A stretch of DNA of 60,343 bases from Mannheimia haemolytica (GCF_004342115.1 NZ_SMAC01000018.1:1-60343), one strand, 5' to 3'. Shown: positions 45,756-55,755, counted from the first letter of the stretch. Program-made: numbers and translations. Notes: a model not told the origin generated them from the letters alone.

Positions 45756-47138
45756 TTAGTTAGCTTTTTTACTGATTGTTACCCCGGTAAATCCAAAAAT
45801 TAAGGTAAGGATTAAACAGATATAACAGAAGAATGCGTATGGTAGATAATCTAACACCGGTACATTTAATACGCTACTGATAAACACACCGCACACGCCC
45901 CAAGGGACTAATGGGTTGATTACCGTGCCTGCATCTTCAATGGTGCGAGATAAGTTTTTCACTTCTAGGCCTAAACGCTCATAAGTTGAGCGGAAAGTAT
46001 TACCTGATAACAATAAGCTCAAATATTGCTCACCGATTAAGACGTTAATTCCCACCGCAGTGCTGGCAACTACAAGAGTAACACGTCCTGTGCTGGTTAA
46101 AAAGCCGCTAATGCCGTTAAGTAGTGCCGGTAAAATGCCGAGGATTTGTAAAAGACCACCTAAACTTAACGCAAGCAATACAATAGTGATGGTAAAGAAC
46201 ATACTATTAATGCCACCACGAGAGACTAATGATGCCACTTCGCCTAAATCTACGCCTTCAACAGGTTTATAGCTGGTAAAGAAATAATTCCCTAGCTGTT
46301 CAAGGGTTGGCGAACTGTGGATATAGGTAATAATTAGCGAGAGTGTTACTGTAGTTACAATAATATAAATTGAATTAACACGCTTAATTGCCATTAAAAT
46401 TAACGTAACAAAAGGTAGCAAAGAGTAGCCGTGTATTAATCCTGTTTCTTGCAAATTGGTTTTTAGGTTCTCTATATTTGCTAAATTTTGTGCATCAGTA
46501 GGTTCGGTTAAAAACCAAAGGAATAATGCTGTTAAAATCCACGCAGGGATGGTGGTATAAAGCATATTACGGATATGAGCGAACATATCAATGCCCACTA
46601 CGGAAGCAGCAATGGTAGTAGTGTCTGAAAGTGGAGAGGTTTTATCGCCAAAAAACGCCCCTGAAACCACCGCACCTGCTACAATCGCAGGGTTCGCACC
46701 GAAAGCAGAAGCCATACCGATAAAAGCAACACCGATGGTGGCGGTTGTGGTTAAACTACTGCCTAACGCAATACCTACTACAGAACTTAATGCGAATGCA
46801 GAAATGTAAAATAATTCAGGTGAAATCACACTTAAGCCATAATACATTAAGGTTGGAATCGCACCAGACATCATCAAAGCTGAAACCAATAATCCAATAA
46901 AAAAGAATAGGTAAACCGCACCAATACCGGACATCAGCCCGCTTGCCATACCCTCTTGCATATTTTTAAACGGAATTTTATTGATTAAGCCGAAAAGTAG
47001 CAGCATTACAATCACGGCTAGAATTGAAATTTGAGGCACCCAGCCAAGCCCAATCATTGTAAAACCTAAGATAAAGACCGTCAAAAGCGAAAGTATGACC
47101 GCTGTCATTGGTTTTAATTTAAGTAGGTAGTTATTCAT
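45756..47138 (-). CDS. nhaC: NhaC-type Na+/H+ antiporter
   Basis: 460 residues with about 11-12 membrane helices. NhaC-family features include the GALVSGAFFGDKTSPLSDTTTIAASV region, read here as VSGAFFGDKTSPLSDTTTIAA, and the late AGTVINPLVPWGVCGVF motif. Family members exchange Na+ (or Li+) and, in some branches, organic solutes such as malate/lactate for H+. It lies just downstream of the FAD oxidoreductase gene on the same strand (45 bases), so it may be cotranscribed. Confidence 0.85.
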   Translation of the reverse strand: MNNYLLKLKPMTAVILSLLTVFILGFTMIGLGWVPQISILAVIVMLLLFGLINKIPFKNMQEGMASGLMSGIGAVYLFFFIGLLVSALMMSGAIPTLMYYGLSVISPELFYISAFALSSVVGIALGSSLTTTATIGVAFIGMASAFGANPAIVAGAVVSGAFFGDKTSPLSDTTTIAASVVGIDMFAHIRNMLYTTIPAWILTALFLWFLTEPTDAQNLANIENLKTNLQETGLIHGYSLLPFVTLILMAIKRVNSIYIIVTTVTLSLIITYIHSSPTLEQLGNYFFTSYKPVEGVDLGEVASLVSRGGINSMFFTITIVLLALSLGGLLQILGILPALLNGISGFLTSTGRVTLVVASTAVGINVLIGEQYLSLLLSGNTFRSTYERLGLEVKNLSRTIEDAGTVINPLVPWGVCGVFISSVLNVPVLDYLPYAFFCYICLILTLIFGFTGVTISKKAN

Positions 47139-47183
47139 TTATACTCCTAATTTATTATTTTTAAATAAGTTGGCTATTATAGA

Positions 47184-48770
47184 CTAATTTTGTTCATCTA
47201 AGTAGTGCGCGCCTAAACTCTGCTCATTTAGCATTTGATTGACCACTAATTGAGCGGTTTTTAACGCATTGTAAATTTCAATGCCTTGATATTGAGCGTG
47301 ATAGATTGGGTCAAATTCTTGTTCCAAACGGTTTAATTCCTCAAGTAGTAGTTTGAGGTTGCTCCGAGTGCGGTACACATTGGCGTATAACGCCATTTTC
47401 TCTCGAATAGTAGAAAGCACTTCACTGGCAGTTAGTTCTAGATTAGCAGTTGAATTAGCAAGCTGATTTAATGCTTTTTCTGCCATTGCAAGCGGTGAGA
47501 TTTCGCTGTTTTTTTGCAAATCATTCTGTTCTAGCGAACGAACAATTTCCGATACCGCACGTTTGGCAAACACTAAGCCACCGCCGACTGAGTTACCACC
47601 CATACGGTTTGCCCCTTCAATGCAGTGAGAAATCTCACCAATCGCAAATAGCCCTTTTACTGCACTTTCGCCCCATTGATTAATTTGAATGCCGCCGTTA
47701 CAGCTATGAGCAAACGGCTTGATTGCAATCTTATCTTGCACTAAATCAATCCCGACTTCATTTTTGAGCCAATTCAAATAGACGGTATAAAACTCTTCCG
47801 TGTCTTCATACAATTTGGGGCTGTATTTAAGGTAAATGCCTTTTTCGTGAGGGTTTTCAAGCAAATGTTTCATCATCACTAAATCGAACTCCACGCCGGC
47901 AAAATCAAGGCTGAAAGGAGCATAATGGCTACGTTCCAGCACCATTTTTGCAAATTGCTCGGCATTTAAGTGTGGAAATAGATTGTTACCCTTAGAATCG
48001 GTGATTTGGGTGACATACTTCAATGTATGTTCGCCAAATAGCACCTTGTATTTTGGCTCGACAAAGGCAGGAATGAACTGAATAAAGGCAAGATTAACCA
48101 AGGTTGCCCCGGCTTGTTGTGCCACATAATGAAGTGAACCGATAACATCAGCCGGGTAGAGATTATCTTTATACAGCCCAGCAATCCCGCCTGCGGCTAA
48201 AATAAGATGCTTGGTTTTGCAAAAAATATAGGAAATTTGACCGCTTGTAGTGAGCGAAAATACCGCACCTTGCACTTGGTTATTGTCTGTGACGATGTGT
48301 AAAAGGGTAGCATTTTCATAGAAATCAATGTGTTGCTCTTGCAAAATCTGTTTCGCTCGTAGGGCAGATTCCCGCCAATCTTTAATTAAATAAATTGGGC
48401 GAGGGTATTTGGCAAAACAAGCCGGACGGTTGTCGTTACGCTTCCAAGGCTGAAAGCCGATACGGTGGAGTAGTTCAATCGCTTGTGGTGAATCTTCGAT
48501 ATAGGCTTGTACCACATTAGGGTTGATTTTGCCTTTGCCGATGTTTTCAATATCTTCTTTAAAGTGAATTTTATCGGCTTCATCGCCGGTTACTTGAATG
48601 CCAAGTGTTGCCTTAAGCGGAAAGTAGCTCGCTCCCGAGCCAATCGTAGATTTGCTAATCAGTAAGGTATTAATGCCTTTTTCTTTTGCCTCAACTGCAG
48701 CAGAAAGCCCAGCGATGCCAGAGCCGACAATTAATAAATCAATGTTAATGGTTTGGGTAATTTGGATCAT
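47184..48770 (-). CDS. FAD-dependent oxidoreductase of the fumarate reductase/L-aspartate oxidase superfamily
   Basis: 528 residues from the ATG at 48770; the longer ORF start overlaps the operon's hairpin. The N-terminal FAD site is DLLIVGSGIAGLSAAVEA (GxGxxG at 16-21). The second FAD/active-site block is GANRMGGNSVGGGLVFAKRA, with a helical C-terminus (about 430-528) as in NadB and SdhA. The usual QFHP active-site His is replaced: the sequence reads FIQFIPAF. So fumarate reductase or aspartate oxidase activity is doubtful and the substrate is unknown. Located after the ABC importer genes, on the same strand. Confidence 0.75.
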   Translation of the reverse strand: MIQITQTINIDLLIVGSGIAGLSAAVEAKEKGINTLLISKSTIGSGASYFPLKATLGIQVTGDEADKIHFKEDIENIGKGKINPNVVQAYIEDSPQAIELLHRIGFQPWKRNDNRPACFAKYPRPIYLIKDWRESALRAKQILQEQHIDFYENATLLHIVTDNNQVQGAVFSLTTSGQISYIFCKTKHLILAAGGIAGLYKDNLYPADVIGSLHYVAQQAGATLVNLAFIQFIPAFVEPKYKVLFGEHTLKYVTQITDSKGNNLFPHLNAEQFAKMVLERSHYAPFSLDFAGVEFDLVMMKHLLENPHEKGIYLKYSPKLYEDTEEFYTVYLNWLKNEVGIDLVQDKIAIKPFAHSCNGGIQINQWGESAVKGLFAIGEISHCIEGANRMGGNSVGGGLVFAKRAVSEIVRSLEQNDLQKNSEISPLAMAEKALNQLANSTANLELTASEVLSTIREKMALYANVYRTRSNLKLLLEELNRLEQEFDPIYHAQYQGIEIYNALKTAQLVVNQMLNEQSLGAHYLDEQN

Positions 48771-48780
48771 AAATAAAAAC

Positions 48781-48818
48781 ACAAGCGGGTAAAATTTGCG
48801 AAAAATTTTACCGCTTGT
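48781..48818 (-). terminator. Inverted uptake-sequence pair after the importer ATPase gene
   Basis: ACAAGCGGGTAAAATT and AATTTTACCGCTTGT-type arms form a strong hairpin in the 63-base gap between the ATPase gene and the FAD oxidoreductase start. Confidence 0.65.
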
Positions 48819-48833
48819 AGGCACAAAGCACAA

Positions 48834-49640
48834 TTATAATAAAGATGGTGCTGCTTCAATTAAGGTTCGGGTGTACTCTTGCGTTGGGCGTTCAAATACG
48901 TCTGAAGCATCGCCCATTTCCACAATTTTACCGCCGTTCATAACCACAATGCGGTCTGAAACTTGGTGAACGGTTTGTAAGTCGTGAGAGATAAATACCA
49001 TCGCTAAATTGAGTTCTTTTTTCAAGTCTGCCAGCAGGTTCAGTACTTGAGCTCGAACCGATACGTCAAGTGCAGAGGTTGGTTCATCAGCCACAATCAG
49101 CTTCGGATTTAATGCCAATGCACGAGCAATCGCTACACGTTGCTTTTGCCCACCAGATAATCGGGTTGGCTCGACCAACGCCGCTGAACGAGGTAGACCG
49201 ACTCGAGAGAGCAAATCATAAACCCGCTTCTCACGTTCTTGCGGTTGTAAGATATTATGAATATCCATCGGATCTTTTAAAATATCCAACACACGCATAC
49301 GCGGATTTAGGGCGGTTGCCGGGTCTTGGAAAATTACTGACACTTGGCTACCGAAATATTTGCGAGCTTCCGCACTGCCATATTTCATCTCTAAGCCGTT
49401 AAATTTTACTGTGCCGGAGGTTGGTTTTTGAAGCCCGATCATCACACTGGCTAAAGTAGATTTGCCACAACCAGATTGTCCAACCAGACCGACTGTTTCA
49501 CCGGCGTGAATTGCTAGGCTGACATCATTTACCGCCGTGAATTTTTTCGGGTTAAATAAGGTGCCGTCACGAGAAGCAAATTGCACAACAATATTAGACA
49601 GTTCAATAATTGGCTGTTCTTTGATAAATTTCATACTCAT
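48834..49640 (-). CDS. Peptide-type ABC importer ATP-binding protein (DppF/OppF-like)
   Basis: 268 residues. ATPase of a dipeptide/oligopeptide/nickel-class importer. Walker A GQSGCGKST, signature LSGGQKQRVAIARAL, Walker B LIVADEPTSALD and the H-loop in FISHDLQTV. The C-terminal region lacks the long OppF oligopeptide-specific extension with the Fe-S Cys motif. It is the last importer gene, 14 bases after the fusion gene. Confidence 0.9.
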   Translation of the reverse strand: MSMKFIKEQPIIELSNIVVQFASRDGTLFNPKKFTAVNDVSLAIHAGETVGLVGQSGCGKSTLASVMIGLQKPTSGTVKFNGLEMKYGSAEARKYFGSQVSVIFQDPATALNPRMRVLDILKDPMDIHNILQPQEREKRVYDLLSRVGLPRSAALVEPTRLSGGQKQRVAIARALALNPKLIVADEPTSALDVSVRAQVLNLLADLKKELNLAMVFISHDLQTVHQVSDRIVVMNGGKIVEMGDASDVFERPTQEYTRTLIEAAPSLL

Positions 49641-49654
49641 CGTATTGCTCTCCT

Positions 49655-51625
49655 TTATGCTTCTTTAGATTGTGGTTCTTCTAAGTGTGAAGCCCAGAAG
49701 TGTTGTGGGTGATCACCGGTTGGCACTAATTTCAAGTGCTGTTCAGGGTTTGCATCTGGTCTTAATGAACGACTCGCAAAACGGTCACCTTTCGCAAAAT
49801 CAAATGGTGAAGGCACACTGCCTGGAATTTGGTATAGGCGTTCTGCACGCAATTCGGTAGAAAGTACCGAGCCTAATAATCCACGTGTGTATTCGTGTGT
49901 TGGGTTTGCCAATAATGGCGTAGTTGGTGCAGTTTCAACCACTTGACCAGCATACATTACCGTGATGTGGTGAGCGATTTGTGCCACTAAAGCTAAGTCG
50001 TGGCTCACGAATACCATTGCAAATCCAAGTTTCTCACGTAATTCGTTTAATAATTTGATCACTTCAGCTTGAACGGTTACGTCTAATGCTGTTGTTGGTT
50101 CATCAGCAATCAATAGTTTCGGTTCACGAGCAAGTGCCATTGCAATTAATACACGCTGACGTTGTCCTCCAGATAACTCGTGAGGATAACGGTTGAGCGT
50201 TTTTTCCGGGTCAAGTTTTACCCATTGCAATAATGTTTCTGCTGATTGTTTACCACCACGGCTGATTAATTGTGCCATTTGGTCTTTAATACGCATTGAT
50301 GGGTTTAACGCACTTAATGCATCTTGGTAAATCATCGAGATTTCGTGACCACGAAGGGCATTTAAATCGGCTGATTCTAAAAGATTGTGTTGTTTACCTG
50401 AACGGTCGGTAAAGAGGATTTCACCAGTGATTTTTGCAGTTTTTGGTAATAAACCCATAATTGAGAATGCGGTGATTGATTTACCACAACCAGATTCACC
50501 CACTAAGCCCATGGTTTCGCCTTCGTGAACAGTAAAGCTGATATTATCAACAAGCGGAGTTTCACCATAACGATTTGGGAAACGGATTGATAAGTTTTTC
50601 ACTTGTAAAATCGGTTTGGCCGTTGAGTTTAATTGCATACGGTCAGTACGGGTCGTTTCTTTCTCGTGTAATTTGAGTAAGTAACGTTTTAACGCAAGAG
50701 TTTCAGACATTGCTTCTTGAACGTCTGTTGCCAATGGTTTTGCGACATCTTCTTTACTTTGAGTTGAACGTTTTAGTTTTGGATTTACTAACGCATCGGT
50801 TAAGCCTTCAGCAAGGATATTTAACGCAAGTACGGTTAATAAAATCATAATCCCTGCGAAAGTTGTAGCCCACCAGAAGCCACTTAATACAAGGTTACGA
50901 CCTTCAGATAAGATATTTCCCCAAGATGGGAATGGAGGCTGGACACCTGCACCTAAGAATGAAAGTGATGCTTCAAATACGATGGCATCAGCAACCATCA
51001 CTGTTGCGAATACTAAAACCGGTGCAGCAGTATTACGCACAACGTGTTTTAATAGAATATAAGTACGGCTACCACCAATTACACGCTCGGCACGCACATA
51101 ATCTTCTTCCCATTGAGATACTACGTTAGCACGCACCACTCGGGCAAGTTGGGGAGTGTAAACAACCGCAATAGTCACGATAATCACAGGTACAGAGTTA
51201 CCGAAAGTGGCAAGTAATACAGCAGCTAATGCGATACCCGGGAATGCCATTAAGATATCCATAAAACGCATAATCACTTCGTTACCGAATTTATCGGCGG
51301 TTGCCGCGGTTGCCCCTAAAATACTACCGAATAGAATCGCAACGCCTACCGCACCTAAACCGATAAAGAGAGATGTTCTTGCTCCCCATACCATACGCGA
51401 GAAAATATCACGTCCTAAACGGTCTGTACCGAATAAATAATCACCGCTTGGAGCTTGCACTGGACGTAGCGTTTGTAGTGGGTCATAAGGCGCTACTAAT
51501 GGTGCAAAAATAGCGACTAATGCGATAAATACAATAAAGAGTAAGGCGATTTTTGAGCTGGTTGATAATGCTCTAAATCTTGCACCGCCTGAAGCAAGTC
51601 GAGCAGCTAATCCTTGGCGAAACAT
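49655..51625 (-). CDS. Natural fusion: ABC permease (DppC-like) plus ATP-binding domain (DppD-like)
   Basis: 656 residues from the ATG at 51625, one base after the upstream permease stop (TAATATG) with GGAG upstream. Residues about 1-300 are a DppC/OppC-type permease (GTDRLGRDIFSRMVWGARTSL, the typical N-terminal motif; EAA-loop region in the middle). A charged linker (about 300-345) leads to a complete ATPase: Walker A GESGCGKSI, signature LSGGQRQRVLIAMAL, Walker B LLIADEPTTALD, and an oligopeptide C-terminal domain. One reading frame without a gap, so a true fusion. The partner ATPase is the next gene. Confidence 0.92.
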   Translation of the reverse strand: MFRQGLAARLASGGARFRALSTSSKIALLFIVFIALVAIFAPLVAPYDPLQTLRPVQAPSGDYLFGTDRLGRDIFSRMVWGARTSLFIGLGAVGVAILFGSILGATAATADKFGNEVIMRFMDILMAFPGIALAAVLLATFGNSVPVIIVTIAVVYTPQLARVVRANVVSQWEEDYVRAERVIGGSRTYILLKHVVRNTAAPVLVFATVMVADAIVFEASLSFLGAGVQPPFPSWGNILSEGRNLVLSGFWWATTFAGIMILLTVLALNILAEGLTDALVNPKLKRSTQSKEDVAKPLATDVQEAMSETLALKRYLLKLHEKETTRTDRMQLNSTAKPILQVKNLSIRFPNRYGETPLVDNISFTVHEGETMGLVGESGCGKSITAFSIMGLLPKTAKITGEILFTDRSGKQHNLLESADLNALRGHEISMIYQDALSALNPSMRIKDQMAQLISRGGKQSAETLLQWVKLDPEKTLNRYPHELSGGQRQRVLIAMALAREPKLLIADEPTTALDVTVQAEVIKLLNELREKLGFAMVFVSHDLALVAQIAHHITVMYAGQVVETAPTTPLLANPTHEYTRGLLGSVLSTELRAERLYQIPGSVPSPFDFAKGDRFASRSLRPDANPEQHLKLVPTGDHPQHFWASHLEEPQSKEA

Positions 51626-51626
51626 A

Positions 51627-52580
51627 TTATAAACTCCGAATTTTTGGATTAATGAGCAAGTAAAGAATATCAACAATGATATTCACCAACACGAAAGTAA
51701 ATGCGATAGTTAATACTACACCTTGCACTAAGTTCAAGTCGTGATTGACGATACCGTTGAAAATTAATTTACCCATTCCCGGTAAGTCGAAGATCTGTTC
51801 AATCACAACTGCACCACCTAATAAATAACCAACCCGTAAACCTAATACTGTTACCGGAGTAATTAAGGCATTACGAAGCACGTTGTGGCGAATCACCGTT
51901 GAGTAAGGTACACCATTACCGATGGCTGTTCGAACATAATCTTTATCCATTTCTTCTACCATTGTTGTACGCACGACACGGATCAATGAGGCACATACAG
52001 GAACAGCTAAAGCGAGTGAAGGGAGAACCATTGAGTTTACATAGCCTTTTGGATCTTCGCTAAATGGAATAAAACCGCCTGAAGGCAACCAATCTAATTT
52101 TAAGGAGAAGTATTGAATCAATAAAATACCCAACCAGAAAGAAGGTGTGGCAACAGCGGCAACCGAGATTAAACGGATTAATTGATCAATCCAAGTATCA
52201 CGGTAAAGTGCTGCCGTTACACCTAATGTGAAAGAGACGATAGCAGCTAAGAAGACCCCAATAAAGGTAAGCTGTAATGTTAAAGGGAATGCTTTAGCAA
52301 TCATATCAACAATAGGCTGTTCTGGAGGGGTTGTCATACCGAAATCTAATACGAATAAATTCCCTAAAAAGCGAAAATATTGTACAAGCAATGGATCATT
52401 TAACCCATGTTGTTCACGATAGATTTCTTTAGCGGCTTCGCTGGCGCTTTCACCGAGAGCAACGGTTGCCGGATCTCCGGGGGTGAATTGTAAAACAATA
52501 AATACCAAGGCAGTTACGCCTAAGATCATTACCGGCAGAGCCATTAGGCGACGCCATAATAATCGGAGTATAATTTCCAT
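51627..52580 (-). CDS. Peptide-type ABC importer permease (DppB-like)
   Basis: 317 residues with six membrane helices. N-terminal FTPGDPATVALGES segment and the C-terminal EAA-type loop (RTAIGNGVPYSTVIRHNVLRNALITPVTVLGLRVGYLLGG) are typical of DppB/OppB. It pairs with the permease part of the following fusion protein. It is separated from the binding-protein gene by 211 bases that contain an uptake-sequence hairpin. Confidence 0.92.
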   Translation of the reverse strand: MEIILRLLWRRLMALPVMILGVTALVFIVLQFTPGDPATVALGESASEAAKEIYREQHGLNDPLLVQYFRFLGNLFVLDFGMTTPPEQPIVDMIAKAFPLTLQLTFIGVFLAAIVSFTLGVTAALYRDTWIDQLIRLISVAAVATPSFWLGILLIQYFSLKLDWLPSGGFIPFSEDPKGYVNSMVLPSLALAVPVCASLIRVVRTTMVEEMDKDYVRTAIGNGVPYSTVIRHNVLRNALITPVTVLGLRVGYLLGGAVVIEQIFDLPGMGKLIFNGIVNHDLNLVQGVVLTIAFTFVLVNIIVDILYLLINPKIRSL

Positions 52581-52734
52581 TTTCTTCTCCTTGAGTGTAG
52601 TTACACTCCAAAATTAAATCTAAGTTTACCTACAAGCTAATATAGTGATATGTAGGATTATAAATGAAAATATAGAAATGGTAAGAATTCTGAGTGATAT
52701 AAGACGAATATTACATCATTTTGATTTTTATTTA

Positions 52735-52773
52735 TGCAAGCGGTAAATTTTTTGTAAAATATTACCGCTTGCA
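52735..52773 (-). terminator. Inverted uptake-sequence pair between binding protein and permease genes
   Basis: TGCAAGCGGTAAAT and ATATTACCGCTTGCA form a hairpin 19 bases beyond the binding-protein stop. It could lower expression of the membrane components relative to the binding protein. Confidence 0.65.
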
Positions 52774-52791
52774 TTTAGCTAGCCGTTACGA

Positions 52792-54375
52792 CTATTTAGC
52801 ACGACCAACACCGATAAATGACATACCTGTTGTTGGTAATGGTTGGAAACCTGTTAATGCCTTATCATTCCACGCAGTTGGCAATTTACGGTGAATAATT
52901 GGGTAAAGAGGCACTTGTTCAGCGATAATATTGATTGCTTTCGCCCAGGCTTCTTTAGAAGCAGCAGGATTTTTGGCCGCTTCATCAAGCAGTTTTTGTA
53001 CTTCTGCATATTCAGCTGTTTCAGACCAGCGGAAACGACGTTTCGGCCATACATCACCACGATACCACCAGCTTAATAATAGGTCTAAGTCATTACCGAA
53101 AACTGATGGGTCGCCAGGTGCAATCACAACTTCGTATGCACCTTTATCAACGTGTGTGCCATATAATGCACCTGATTGTAAGTGTTTGAGTGAAACTTTC
53201 ACGCCTTTTAAGCTGTTCCACGATTCAAGAATTAATGGCGCACATTCTTTCACCCAAGAGTGATCGGTTGCCAACAATTCAAATTTTAACTCTGTCACAC
53301 CCGCTTCTGCTAATAACGCTTCGGCTTTCGCTTTATCGAAATCATATTGCGAATTTGCTTTCACATAATCCGGGTGAGTATCTTGCACGTAAGATGTAGC
53401 AGCTTTTGCATTGCCTAAGAACACCACATCAATTAATTTTTGGGTATCTAAGCCATAATGTAACGCTTGGCGAACTTTCGGGTTGTTAAACGGTGCTTTT
53501 TCACAGTTAAACATTAAGAACAGTAAGCCGAATGATTGTACTGACTCAACGGTACCTTTACGTTTTAAGCGTTCTGCATCTAAGTAAGGCACAGACTCAA
53601 TTGCTTGAACACGGCCAGATTCTTGAGCGGTTACACGAGCGGCATCATCAGAAAGTAAGAACCAAGTCATTTTCTCGACTTGTGCCGGGTAGCCACCGTT
53701 ATAATCTGCAAATGCTTCGAAAACAATACGATCATCTTTAGTTGCGGATACAAATTTATATGGGCCAGTCCCCACTGGATTAGCATCAAATGCAGCTTGA
53801 CCGGCTTCTACCACTGCTTTTGGTACGATTTTAACAATGGTTAGGCGCTCTTTGAATAACGCAAATGGATATTTCAATTTGAATTCAACCACTTTGTCAT
53901 CAACTTTTTTCACAGTGTCAATAAATGGAATGAATTGTGCGAAAAGTGATGCTTTAGCTGGGTCTAATACACGTTCAAATGAGTAAACTACGTCTTCAGT
54001 GGTAACCGGATTACCATTGTGGAATTTAGCCCCGTCACGTAAAGTAATTCGATAGGTTACATCATCAATTTTTTCAGGCTCTGCTGCTGCCAATGCTAAA
54101 TATGGTTTGCGAGTGGCTGGATGTAAGTCCACGAGGCCTTCAAAAATATGGAGGTTTGCCGCCATTGAGGATGCACCGCTTGAGGTAAGCGGGTCAAATC
54201 CGGTTGATATGGGATAAGCTATACCGGCCTCAATCGTTGAGCCGGCGGCAGGGGCTGCAAATGCTTTAGGTGTAAATGTACCTAAAGTGCCACTAAATGC
54301 CATACCGGCACCGACACCTGCAATTAGTTTCATAAAACCACGGCGGGATTCGTTGTGTTCAAACTGTTTTTTCAT
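52792..54375 (-). CDS. Tat-exported solute-binding protein, peptide/nickel family (SBP_5)
   Basis: 527 residues. The signal peptide carries the twin-arginine motif S-R-R-G-F-M-K (10-16), so it is exported folded by Tat, with cleavage probable after AFA (about 40). The mature part is a family 5 binding protein ([27 protein letters not shown] block at about 110-140), as for dipeptides, oligopeptides, nickel or haem. Ligand not predictable. The 211-base gap to the permease holds a hairpin, and a CRP site lies upstream. Confidence 0.9.
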   Translation of the reverse strand: MKKQFEHNESRRGFMKLIAGVGAGMAFSGTLGTFTPKAFAAPAAGSTIEAGIAYPISTGFDPLTSSGASSMAANLHIFEGLVDLHPATRKPYLALAAAEPEKIDDVTYRITLRDGAKFHNGNPVTTEDVVYSFERVLDPAKASLFAQFIPFIDTVKKVDDKVVEFKLKYPFALFKERLTIVKIVPKAVVEAGQAAFDANPVGTGPYKFVSATKDDRIVFEAFADYNGGYPAQVEKMTWFLLSDDAARVTAQESGRVQAIESVPYLDAERLKRKGTVESVQSFGLLFLMFNCEKAPFNNPKVRQALHYGLDTQKLIDVVFLGNAKAATSYVQDTHPDYVKANSQYDFDKAKAEALLAEAGVTELKFELLATDHSWVKECAPLILESWNSLKGVKVSLKHLQSGALYGTHVDKGAYEVVIAPGDPSVFGNDLDLLLSWWYRGDVWPKRRFRWSETAEYAEVQKLLDEAAKNPAASKEAWAKAINIIAEQVPLYPIIHRKLPTAWNDKALTGFQPLPTTGMSFIGVGRAK

Positions 54376-54509
54376 CTTAAAGCTCCTTTAAGTTTTTATG
54401 ATAGGGGCGGTATTATTTGCTGAAGTGAATTTATCAAAAAATGCACTTTTTTTAAATTGAATTTATCATATCATTAATGTCAAAGTGGTAAAGCAAGAAT
54501 TATTGAATT

Positions 54510-54525
54510 TGTGATCTAGCTCACG
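54510..54525. promoter_or_regulatory. CRP-cAMP binding site
   Basis: TGTGATCTAGCTCACG matches the consensus TGTGA-N6-TCACA at all but the last base. A TATGAT -10 (54465-54470, minus strand) places the site about 60 bp upstream of the binding-protein transcript start, the class I position. It is about 80 bp from the hemW start on the other side. Confidence 0.75.
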
Positions 54526-54591
54526 AAAATCTTTGCTTTTCACTTCACGTGCTTTTCGTTATTATTCGCCAATTTAATCATAAATGAAAAA

Positions 54592-55755
54592 TTGACAGTG
54601 AACCTGATTTTACCGCCTTTAAGCCTTTATATCCATATCCCTTGGTGCGTGCAAAAATGCCCTTATTGCGATTTTAACTCGCACGCTCAAAAAGGATTAA
54701 TTCCCGAGCAAGAATATATCGAACATTTACTTGCAGATTTATCCCAAGATTTGACCGCTTACCGAGTGGCAATAGGTGATCGTAAATTATATTCTATTTT
54801 TATTGGCGGCGGCACCCCGAGCTTATTTTCAGCGGAAGGGATAGCTTATTTATTAAGTGAAGTAGAAAAACGGATTGCATTCGAGCCAAATATCGAAATT
54901 ACACTGGAAGCGAACCCGGGAACCGCAGAGGCAGAGCGATTTTTAGGTTACGCACAAGGTGGCGTAACCCGCATTTCAATGGGAATCCAAAGTTTTGAGC
55001 CGGAAAAATTATTGAAATTAGGACGGATTCACGATGCAAATGAAGCAAAACAAGCGATTAAATTTGCCCAAAATTCTGCAAAATCGGGCTTGCAAAGTTT
55101 CAACATTGATTTAATGCACGGCTTACCAAACCAATCGGTTAAACAAGCCTTGGTGGATTTAGAAACAGGGATTTCACTCAATCCACCGCATTTATCGTGG
55201 TATCAGCTCACGATTGAGCCGAATACGATGTTCTATTATCGTAAGCCAACCTTGCCTGATGATGACGAGTTATGGGATATTTTCGAGCAAGGGCATCAAC
55301 TTTTAACGAATGCCGGCTATGAGCAGTATGAAACCTCGGCTTATGCCAAAAAAGGCTACCAATGCAGACACAATTTAAATTATTGGCGATTTGGGGATTA
55401 TTTGGCGATTGGTTGTGGTGCTCACGGCAAAATTTCGTATCCGACAGGGGAAATTTATCGTTTTAGCAAAACCAAACACCCGAAAGGTTATATGCGAGGG
55501 GAGTACCGCTACAGCCAAGATCTGATTGAGTTAGACGACCGCCCGTTTGAGTTTTTTATGAACCGCTTTAGATTGCTTGAAGCCACGCCAAAACAAGAAT
55601 TTGAATGGTTTACCGGTTTAGACAGGGAAATTGTTCGCCCGACAATCGATTGGGCGTTAAACCAAAACTATATTTCCGAAAGCTCAACCCATTGGCAAAT
55701 TACCCAACACGGTAAATTGTTTTTAAATGAATTACTGGAAGGCTTTCTAGACTGA
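54592..55755 (+). CDS. hemW: Radical SAM haem chaperone HemW
   Basis: 387 residues, starting at TTG (54592) or GTG (54598); no ATG fits. A radical SAM protein with the HemW-type cluster motif CVQKCPYCDFNSH (CxxxCxxC), then IFIGGGTPSLF, EANPGT and GMDFGTFTAIG-like later segments such as IGCGAHGK. It shares ancestry with HemN but binds haem and helps deliver it rather than acting as coproporphyrinogen oxidase. Shares the upstream intergenic region (with CRP site) with the importer. Confidence 0.93.
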   Translation: MTVNLILPPLSLYIHIPWCVQKCPYCDFNSHAQKGLIPEQEYIEHLLADLSQDLTAYRVAIGDRKLYSIFIGGGTPSLFSAEGIAYLLSEVEKRIAFEPNIEITLEANPGTAEAERFLGYAQGGVTRISMGIQSFEPEKLLKLGRIHDANEAKQAIKFAQNSAKSGLQSFNIDLMHGLPNQSVKQALVDLETGISLNPPHLSWYQLTIEPNTMFYYRKPTLPDDDELWDIFEQGHQLLTNAGYEQYETSAYAKKGYQCRHNLNYWRFGDYLAIGCGAHGKISYPTGEIYRFSKTKHPKGYMRGEYRYSQDLIELDDRPFEFFMNRFRLLEATPKQEFEWFTGLDREIVRPTIDWALNQNYISESSTHWQITQHGKLFLNELLEGFLD

